Origin: Amorphochlora amoebiformis
Taxonomy: Eukaryota > Cercozoa > Chlorarachniophyceae
DNA: 64,000 nucleotides
Reading direction: 5' to 3'
Assembly: GCA_054601695.1 (NCBI GenBank)
Contig: BAAHQB010000167.1
Coordinates: 186,001 to 250,000 of the forward strand
The stretch's first letter is position 1, and every line of letters starts with the position of its first letter. A model generated the notes under the pieces. It did no database searches. It worked only from the letters and a program-made list of their open reading frames with translations, and had not been told where the DNA came from. The position numbers and the translations under genes were made by a program. Below, piece after piece: positions 1 to 64,000 of the stretch.

Positions 1-32826
<32,826 letters not shown>

Positions 32827-33148
32827 TTCGTGTCGAGTGATGAGACGACAATTTGGATATCTTAAGGATGTTATGCCAGATAGTTGGAATGGCCGACATT
32901 TCGCGCTAAATTCGCCGAGTCATTTTCTCCGATGAATAATATTGCGGCTACGAGAATGGGTTCCGAAAGACACGTGCCGATGGCAAAAAGAAAAGGAAAG
33001 GAATTCTCGAGAGTCTTCGAGAGTCTTCGAGAGAGCCTTCGAGAGCCCTTCCAAATAGACTCGCACGAATCCCGGGGCTTCCCAGGTCGCTGCCACCGTG
33101 GGCTGCCATAACTCAAACCGAAGCGAAACAAGCTACCAACTAGAATAC
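32827..33148. promoter_or_regulatory. Shared divergent promoter, importin / small heat shock gene
   Basis: 322 bp separate the ATG of the importin gene (minus, 32826) and the first ATG of the small heat shock gene (plus, 33149). At 33016-33033 TTC and GAG triplets alternate every 5 bp (TTC 33016, GAG 33021, TTC 33026, GAG 33031), with further shifted TTC/GAG pairs at 33004-33011 and 33038-33045. A canonical heat shock element alternates TTC and GAA at 5-bp spacing, so this is a one-mismatch variant 98-148 bp before the ATG. Confidence 0.5.
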
Positions 33149-34264
33149 ATGTTTAGCACGGCCTTTTACCGCCCCACCTTCGTCGCATCAACCTACAAAA
33201 GGAGACACAGACGCATACATCCACTCTATGGCTTTTCGTCTCCGTACTCCTCCTTCGACGACGACAGCGACAACGAGGAATGGCTCAACGACTTTATGTT
33301 CCTACCCTTCCGCAACGCGTGCGTTCCGAGGCGCCGCGTCGTCATGCTGGTGAAACGAGAGCCACTGGACCAGTTACCTCCAGATGAGGAAGAGGCCGCA
33401 TCTTCTTGTGACGAGTGCAAACAAGGGGACTGCAAGTCTGCATTCGATGACAACGACAGTAAATGTGGCAACTCTACATGCGACTGCAAATGCAACATTG
33501 GTCTCAAGAGAAAGAAGCTCCTAGTCAAGACATCCAAGACATCCAATATTTCTTCCTACGACAATGATAACAATTCTCACGAACAGAAGACCGACAATCT
33601 TGTGTCCAACAACTTCTTCCTCAAAGGTCTTCACTCACTCCGTCTTTCCGAGGACTCTACACCCGCTCGATCAGTGTACATCCTCCCTGGCGTCACAAGC
33701 GCTGAGAACCTTCAGGTTAAAGTCAACCACGGCGTGCTTTCAGTGTCGGCTCAGATTGAGAAGAAGTCCAAGCATGGCCACTTCTCTCGCCGCTTTATCC
33801 GGTCATTCATGTTGCCGGAGGGTGCCCTAGAGAGCAAGATTTCTGCGAATATCAAGGGTGGAGAGCTGCGCATTACGGTGCCGAAGAAGATGGAGGATGA
33901 TAAGGAGAGGGAGATCAAGGTGACAGCAAGCGAAGAAGAGAGTAAGGACAGCAAGGCCAACACCGATGTGGTAGGGTCTACGCGTGTTCTAGAGTCTCCC
34001 CAAAAAAGGATTGCAAGGCCCAAGGGAGAGGATAAGATCCAAGATCAGGAGAAGACAGACCCGACCAAGACAGCGTGCGCGCTCAAGGCAGACGAGAAGG
34101 TTTCGAGGCCGAAGGCAGAGGACGAGCATCACGATCAGGATCAGGATATCGAGAAGACAGACGCGTTCAAGTCTGAGCTCGATGCTAAAGATGACGAAAA
34201 ATCGAAGGTCACAGTTGAAGATGTGACCGAGGCGGAGGCTAAGGAGGCTTTCGTAGTCGTCTAA
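33149..34264 (+). CDS. Small heat shock protein (alpha-crystallin domain) with N-terminal Cys cluster
   Basis: 371 residues, single exon. The alpha-crystallin domain spans about residues 173-247: VYILPGVTSAENLQVKVNHG, then GVLSVSA, SFMLPEGAL, and GGELRITVPKK, the usual last-strand signature. It should be an ATP-independent holdase. The frame is open upstream to a GTG at 33098, but the first ATG is at 33149. Unusual points: a segment at residues 87-115 holds seven cysteines (CDECKQGDC and CGNSTCDCKC), which could bind metal or form disulfides. A charged Lys/Glu/Asp tail of about 125 residues follows the domain. Most sHSPs are 150-250 residues. An HSE-like array lies upstream, shared with the importin gene. 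Confidence 0.95.
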   Translation: MFSTAFYRPTFVASTYKRRHRRIHPLYGFSSPYSSFDDDSDNEEWLNDFMFLPFRNACVPRRRVVMLVKREPLDQLPPDEEEAASSCDECKQGDCKSAFDDNDSKCGNSTCDCKCNIGLKRKKLLVKTSKTSNISSYDNDNNSHEQKTDNLVSNNFFLKGLHSLRLSEDSTPARSVYILPGVTSAENLQVKVNHGVLSVSAQIEKKSKHGHFSRRFIRSFMLPEGALESKISANIKGGELRITVPKKMEDDKEREIKVTASEEESKDSKANTDVVGSTRVLESPQKRIARPKGEDKIQDQEKTDPTKTACALKADEKVSRPKAEDEHHDQDQDIEKTDAFKSELDAKDDEKSKVTVEDVTEAEAKEAFVVV

Positions 34265-34591
34265 AAAAGCCTCTGTTTACCGCATTGAGTAGATTACAAA
34301 TTTACAATATTAAAACTTTAAATCTTTAATGACTCATGAAGTGGAATAATAGTGTTACAATACCTCATTGCTAGATCTAGTAGATAGCGAACAGTATATA
34401 GTAAGAGTTTCGATTGTAATATATGTTAGTTTATAAATATATCGAAGAACGAAAAGTTATTAACGTAGTACTTATAAACGTAACTTAGCTATCTTCTGAT
34501 CTTGTACTGCATGCACTAGATCCAGTAATTATTACTAGTCTAGTATTAGATTACAGAGATATCATGATATAATAATACATACGTATGATAT

Positions 34592-34630
<39 letters not shown>

Positions 34631-34882
34631 CATATATACTTATACCGAGTAATAACTAGAATAATTACATATCATGATAATGAATTACATATATGATAGT
34701 CTATCATGATTATATGTATCTAGTCTAGTATATATATATATATATATGTAATGTATAGCTCACTGTAAGTTCGTAATTTGTTGAGTAGCACTCAAATTGC
34801 ACGATCTAGATCCGCAGATCTGCTGGGGATTTTGCCGTAATCTAGTTAATCGGGACGGTGTGGCCCGCCTTGCTCAAAACAG
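34265..34882. other. Convergent intergenic region, no gene seen
   Basis: About 620 bp between the stop codons of the small heat shock gene (plus) and CHMP1 (minus). It is AT-rich, with many short tatcatgata and ctagatc palindromic words and two short (TA)n tracts (34596-34626, 34729-34747). It probably holds both 3' UTRs. No exon-like island found. Confidence 0.7.
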
Positions 34883-37107
<2,225 letters not shown>

Positions 37108-37249
37108 GGTTGGTGTTTTGTGTGCCGTCCCGGTTGGGTTTTGGGTATCACACCGGCGTCACGATACGAAATTTAAACTTTTACCAAACAAAATCGCGGG
37201 CAGGACGGACCTCACGCACGCTTCATCGGGCTGACGCAACTAAAGCACA
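37108..37249. promoter_or_regulatory. 142-bp divergent promoter, CHMP1 / SmD2
   Basis: Only 142 bp lie between the two start codons on opposite strands. No TATA-like box at a convincing position. CG-containing words are common. Any promoter for both genes must be contained here or extend into the first exons. Confidence 0.65.
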
Positions 37250-37693
37250 ATGGACGAGAAAGAAGTCAACAGGGACAGTATTACTGAGGGGCCCCTCTCT
37301 GTATTAGACCAGAGCGTGAAAAATAGCACCCAGGTGTTGATTCACTGCCGGAATAATAAAAAATTGCTGGGTTGCGTTAAAGCGTACGACCGTCACTGCA
37401 ATATGGTTCTGGAGAACGTCCAGGAACTTTGGACGGAAATCCCCAAGAAGGGCAAGGGCAAGAGCAAGGCCAAGCCCGTCAACAAGGACAGATTTATCTC
37501 CAAAATGTTCCTCCGGGGGGATTCTGTAATCCTAGTTCTTCGGAACCCGGTAATGAATCATGAGTTGATTGATCAGCGTGGATCGTTCCCGATATATGTG
37601 TGTTGTGTGTTTTGTGTTTTCTTTATACTGCGTGATTTCTTATTTGTTGTGTGTGCTCGTGGGCGCATGTGTATACTAGATGTAATTGTTTAA
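37250..37693 (+). CDS. SNRPD2: Sm D2 small nuclear ribonucleoprotein core protein
   Basis: A core subunit of the heptameric Sm ring on spliceosomal U snRNAs. The first 100 residues are highly conserved: [20 protein letters not shown], the Sm1 core [20 protein letters not shown], then [17 protein letters not shown] and VLRNP, the Sm2 motif. Human SmD2 ends a few residues after LRNP. Here the frame stays open to 37693 with a hydrophobic, unconserved tail. A good donor, CCG|GTAATG, follows LRNP at 37549/37550. The tail is therefore probably intron read-through and a very short last exon should lie downstream, which I could not place. Confidence 0.95.
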   Translation: MDEKEVNRDSITEGPLSVLDQSVKNSTQVLIHCRNNKKLLGCVKAYDRHCNMVLENVQELWTEIPKKGKGKSKAKPVNKDRFISKMFLRGDSVILVLRNPVMNHELIDQRGSFPIYVCCVFCVFFILRDFLFVVCARGRMCILDVIV

Positions 37694-38570
37694 ACGACGG
37701 CGGGTGGAGAGCTGAAGTCGTTCTTTCTGTTTGCCGCGGGGAGTACGAGTTGAAGGTTGGAAGGATTTCGGAACTCCGGAACTCGTGCGAGGACACTTAG
37801 TAGACAAATGAGGTTGTACGGTAAGCTGGAAGACGGAGGGCTGTCCAGGTCATATATCGCGCCCAAGTTTGAACATGTGCTTGGACATATACATGTATGA
37901 CTCCAAAGTTGTCAATTATCAAAGTTTAAGTTACACCGGTCCAACTTTGACACTCATAGCGACCCTACATGCTAGACCGTGGTACTACTGTTTTTTTTTA
38001 CTTGTAATTAATCATTGCAGCCACATCTAGTATATACTGAAATATATGAAAAACTCTTGGATAGCTATATATGTTGTATAGACACTAGACATGTACTATG
38101 GCGTTCCAAAAACTAGAAACTAGAGAAATAACCTATAATCCCCATGATAATCATGATAGGATATATGGCAATTTTTACTGTGAAAGTAGTCACATCACAT
38201 GCACAGCGACTCGATCATGCATATATGAGTCATGACATATATAATACAAAAATATTCATAATTCATGTGCCAGCTGCTATATAGGGTATTTTGCTACGTA
38301 CCGGCTCTAGTTATTATACTGTGAACACTACGAATACACCAGTTTTTATTTAGGCTAGATGTAGTTTGCATCGGATGGCTATGAAGGCAACACACCAGCT
38401 GGCATGGTCGTGACCTAGCGCTATAGGTGAGTCGGACTAAGATGACCATGGCCATTTTACCGCTGCTCACCCAGCCACGCTTGAATCATCAACACGGCAA
38501 TCTCTTAACCTCCATACTCGATCTTCACGTTAGTCTCAGATTCCTCCTAGCTCTTTATATAGACCATGGA
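37694..38570. other. Unique non-coding DNA downstream of SmD2
   Basis: About 880 bp of ordinary composition with no convincing exon on either strand. It may contain the SmD2 3' end. It is followed by a (TA)n desert to about 40870. Confidence 0.6.
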
Positions 38571-40880
<2,310 letters not shown>

Positions 40881-40924
40881 CATAGATTACTGAATAAATT
40901 CTACATTTGGCTACCCTACCTAGG

Positions 40925-41287
40925 CTAGTTATCCTCCTCCTCGCTATCTTTCTCGTTCTTAAGCTCCTCAAACTTGTCGTTTACCCACAGGTCAGGCGAG
41001 TTGGTGCGCCTCCTGGGTCGATCTGAGTTCATTGATTAGTTACATAACAGTAAATGTACGTCGAATTGCCAAACCTTTCTGTCGACGGTATTCGCCGTAG
41101 TCCCGATCATCATACTGAATGCGGTTGCATCAGAAGTGAGTATAACAGGGCGGACGGCGGGATACGTGACAAGATTTTGAGCAGACATACGTATAAATTC
41201 ATCATAAAACTCGCTACACTCACGTATATTTCTTATATTTTATTTAATGTAAATATATACCCACGCACACACACACGTATATAAATG

Positions 41288-41331
<44 letters not shown>

Positions 41332-41428
41332 AATATATGTATAAAATATATGTATGTATATATATATATATATGTATATATATATGTGTATGTATGTATA
41401 TATTATGCTGTAGACATATGTACATGCA

Positions 41429-41493
<65 letters not shown>

Positions 41494-42179
41494 TATACAT
41501 ACATATAATACTACACATATAATAATAATCTTTTTATTTAAATCCCATCCCTCCCCGTCCTCTTATCCCCTTTGTCGTCGAACTCCAACAAGGCTCTACA
41601 GACAAAGTCGAGGTATGGAGAGAACTATGACGTCGAAGTTTTGGGGACAGAGAATTAGTCAACGCAGGGCGAATTTTTAGCTATTAGAATGGGGGAGGGT
41701 TAACCAGCTGGTTCCGAGGGATGATGTAGTCGAACGCTCTGTCATCGTCGTCTTTTGCACCCCATCGATCCCTCATGGGCCTTGCTCGGCGGGAATCTCC
41801 GTCGCTCCGCAATTTGCTTCCTTTGTCTCTGTGGCCTTCCCGTCTACTGTTGCGAATGCGACGATCACGTCCTCCTCGCCTGTCCCTCTCCCTCATGGGC
41901 CCCCTATCGCGGAATCGGCTGCGGTTATCAAGCCGCCTCTCTCGGCTCCTCTCCCTTCCAGTGCCCTTATCTTTAAAGCGGTCCGAGAAGCCTCTTTTCT
42001 CACCTTTTCGGTCTTTTTTATCCTTCACGGATATTCGGGCTTTCCTGCTCTCCGCCCGATCGCTGTCTGAACCATGAAGAAGACAATTTAAGATACATTG
42101 AAAAAATTGAGGTGCTCCTACCCTCTGTTTCACTGCTGTCGGAGGGATGGGGTCGCTCGGACTCTTTGGTATCCGCCAT
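40925..42179 (-). CDS. Arg/Asp/Ser-rich protein, possible splicing-related factor
   Basis: Four exons with consistent phase: 42122-42179, 41705-42066, 41075-41114, 40925-41022; about 185 residues. It starts [19 protein letters not shown]. The middle is a low-complexity Arg/Asp/Lys/Ser stretch (for example [19 protein letters not shown]), followed by [23 protein letters not shown] and a C-terminal [16 protein letters not shown] with an acidic end. Such RD/RS composition is typical of nuclear RNA-processing proteins, but I do not recognise the family. The SPDLW-NDKF block is the best handle for a search. Intron 1 is only 55 bp. Divergent from the TRF-like gene. Confidence 0.78.
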
Positions 42180-42285
42180 TGATGACTCTTCTCGCTTCCT
42201 GGCACCCCTGAAGCCGCGTGACAGTGATATGTCCCAGGGATGTCTCCCATAGTCAAGATTTGTCCGTTTGCGTGACAAAGCCAAA
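42180..42285. promoter_or_regulatory. 106-bp divergent promoter, RS-like gene / TRF-like gene
   Basis: The two ATG codons on opposite strands are 106 bp apart. This is the third head-to-head pair in the window. No motif recognised with confidence. Confidence 0.6.
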
Positions 42286-47640
<5,355 letters not shown>

Positions 47641-47895
47641 TCCATGAGTGGGACTTTCGCATATACGTACATGAAAACATTACATCGGCTAACTGTTGCA
47701 AAATTGCAAACTTACAATAGGACAGAAATTGAATGCGTTTTATCACTACTCGAAGCTGTAGGTAGCTTACTAGCTTGCCCAGCTGTCACACGTACGTGAA
47801 TGACTTAGTTACAATATGTGTCAAACAACCACGATCTAGACGATACAACTGTACAAATCGATCAATCTAAAATAAATATCTGAGTATATATCTAG

Positions 47896-47927
<32 letters not shown>

Positions 47928-47963
47928 TATATGTATAATATATACGTATAATATATATGTATA

Positions 47964-48018
<55 letters not shown>

Positions 48019-49135
48019 TGATACTAGATATTTGTATTCAGAATATTTATCAAGATACGTACGTTCCGTCGTACCGTGACCGTGACAATACAATATCATG
48101 ATGCGTTTGTTACATGTCGAAGGTTTGCGCACAATTAGTTTAGATATGCGACATGTATACGTATATTCTAGATTGATACTGTTCAGTATACGTACGGTCG
48201 GCGTCGTACTTACGTACTGTACGTATGTCCAGATGTATGATTATATTATTTATATATGTGTTGCTCAATGAAAGATATGTACAGTCAGATATGATCCCTG
48301 TATGATAAGATTATATGTAGAGCTTCATTGTATATAATAGTTTTACAGCTACATCGTGCGTATACTTGGTTTCAACATGGACATGCATTAATGCATATGC
48401 ACGCGTATGTGTATCAATGTGTACATTGGACGCGTAAAAATCATATACGTGACGATATATGGTGCGTACGTATACGTACATGAGTCCATACACTACACAG
48501 TGTGCACGTGCATCAGTACGCAATAACTTTTTCGCGTATTATGATGTCTGGCAACACTGCAAATATTTATCTTGCATGGTGCAACATTTTGCATACAGTA
48601 CAGTAGAGCAGCTGGTTAGTACGTACATGTAATGTTACGTGCCTATACTCACTAGATGCTGTTGCTACACATGTTATCTAACTTCTGTGAATCTAACCAT
48701 CACACTTTGGCTAGTCTAGAATGACTCTAGATCATGTAGTAGATACGTACGAACGTATATACACTGACAGAGTACGTATGCGTATGGTACGCACTGAAAG
48801 TTTCAACAATGAATCAACATACGTATGGTTCAGGCACCGTTTTTTTAGATGTACGTAGCTCGAAAGCAATACGTACGATCGCGATCAACGTTGTAGATCG
48901 CTGTATGGAGTGCATCCGTAGCATTGTTGGTTCAATTACGAACACGTGTGTAAATTTCAAAATCAATCTACTCATTCATGATACATCTCACTGAAGCCAC
49001 GGCTGACCATGCACGTGCCGCAATGCAATCAGTGTAATATTGCTTTATAACTTTGATATGTAATGAGTAGAAACCTCAGTGATTCAATCACGCCGATTTC
49101 ATAGTATACTGTCTAAACTACTGGAATAAATTGAC

Positions 49136-50301
<1,166 letters not shown>

Positions 50302-50322
50302 CTAAGTGATACATATGTACGA

Positions 50323-50382
<60 letters not shown>

Positions 50383-50448
50383 CTGTGTGTTTATATGTAT
50401 ATGGTAAATTTGTATGTGGATAGCCACCTTAGCTATAGGGCTAAGGAG

Positions 50449-50485
<37 letters not shown>

Positions 50486-50515
50486 ATATAGGCTTAAGGT
50501 GGAGTGGCAACTCAA

Positions 50516-50618
<103 letters not shown>

Positions 50619-50620
50619 TG

Positions 50621-50670
<50 letters not shown>

Positions 50671-50731
50671 ATAGTATAATGTACTATTTAATATATATAT
50701 ATATGTATATGTGTGTGTGTGGTGTCTATAC

Positions 50732-50786
<55 letters not shown>

Positions 50787-50795
50787 AATATATGC

Positions 50796-50837
<42 letters not shown>

Positions 50838-50877
50838 CACATATATACACATATAAATGTATACACGTATACTACAC

Positions 50878-50945
<68 letters not shown>

Positions 50946-51007
50946 GTATTTACAATTATACATATTACACGTGTATTGAAATATTAATTATGTATGTATG
51001 TATATAC

Positions 51008-51150
<143 letters not shown>

Positions 51151-51182
51151 AGAGAGAGATTATAAATATTAAAATATATAAT

Positions 51183-51248
<66 letters not shown>

Positions 51249-51309
51249 TATATATATTTTATATATATATATATATATAATGTATATACATTATATGTAT
51301 AGCTGATAC

Positions 51310-51408
<99 letters not shown>

Positions 51409-51636
51409 CACATGCATTATATATAATATTACATACAAAGATACAATTTTCTTGGTACACATATTACATATAACATACGAACATATATGCATACCACAAG
51501 ATTCTACAGATTTCCCTACATGGATTATATACATAAACATACACACATACATACACACACATAAATATTAATATATGTATATATTCACATATATAAACAC
51601 ATACATATATCCTATATCTTCGTATATATTATATGC

Positions 51637-63489
<11,853 letters not shown>

Positions 63490-63865
63490 CGGAACCCAAG
63501 ATTTTAATTTCGGAACCCAAGAGTGACAGCGTCAATGCCACGACGCCGGGGAAGAGGCGGAGTCATGGCGCCTCTCGGAATGAATTGCGCGCGAGGGGGT
63601 TCGCCTTGGTCAGAATGCGGCATATACGCGGTGTATTTGATGCTTTTCCTTCTGAGTTCCGGCGTGGTGTATGATGTTGTGGTCGGACCGCCGAGTGTGG
63701 GTGAGAACTGCTGGGGAGGGGACGTCGGCGCCATTTATGATACATAGGAGGCGAAGGGGTAGTTTCTCTAGGTTTGGGGGTGATTTTTGAAAAGGGGAGG
63801 GGGGGGGGGGGGAGTGTTATTGATTACATAATGGGGCTCGGAGTGTATATATATATATATATATA

Positions 63866-63948
<83 letters not shown>

Positions 63949-63950
63949 TA

Positions 63951-64000
<50 letters not shown>
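63490..64000. promoter_or_regulatory. Upstream region of cysteine synthase, then TA/poly-G tract
   Basis: 63490-63800 is ordinary-composition DNA before the cysteine synthase ATG. The word cggaacccaag occurs at 63490-63500 and 63511-63521, touching the start codon (CTTGGGTTCCGATG on the coding strand). Frames up to 76 residues on both strands show no family features. A 16-G run at 63797-63812 and (TA)n from 63845 close the window. Confidence 0.5.

Overview
This window is nuclear DNA from an intron-rich eukaryote. The exons use GT-AG splice sites and are often only 25-100 nt long. Snurposome, ESCRT-III, karyopherin and telomere-binding genes are present, and TTAGGG/CCCTAA-type arrays occur internally. 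A complete-looking sulfur-assimilation enzyme (cysteine synthase) argues against a vertebrate and suits an alga or other protist; I cannot name the organism. Most of the length is (TA)n microsatellite. Long Tyr-Ile reading frames come from that repeat and are not genes. Real coding sequence sits in short islands of normal composition, which I joined by reading frame, splice sites, phase and family similarity recalled from memory. No database search was possible.

Layout. (1) 352-32826, minus: one giant importin-5/Kap121-like gene, entering from the promoter at 32.8 kb and running off the left edge, in at least 36 small exons separated by TA-rich introns. (2) 33149-34264, plus: a small heat shock protein with a cysteine cluster, head-to-head with the importin gene. 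(3) 34883-37107, minus: CHMP1 (ESCRT-III). (4) 37250-37693, plus: SmD2, head-to-head with CHMP1. (5) 40925-42179, minus: an Arg/Asp/Ser-rich protein, probably RNA-related. (6) 42286-47640, plus: a protein with a TRFH-like N-terminal region and a C-terminal telobox Myb domain, i.e. a TRF-like telomere-binding protein, head-to-head with gene 5. (7) 51637-63489, minus: cysteine synthase in at least 12 exons. Its introns hold degenerate telomeric arrays and an inverted copy of its own 3' exons.

The window is therefore a compact core of three divergent gene pairs (32.8-47.6 kb) flanked by two genes whose introns have been inflated by TA repeats and telomere-like repeats. A telomere-repeat-binding factor lies a few kilobases from interstitial telomeric arrays. 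That is a suggestive association, not a demonstrated functional link. Segments not found are named: about 25 residues of importin after exon 2, a few importin exons near 3-6 kb and 1-3 kb, and the Gly-Thr-Gly-Gly-Thr region of cysteine synthase.
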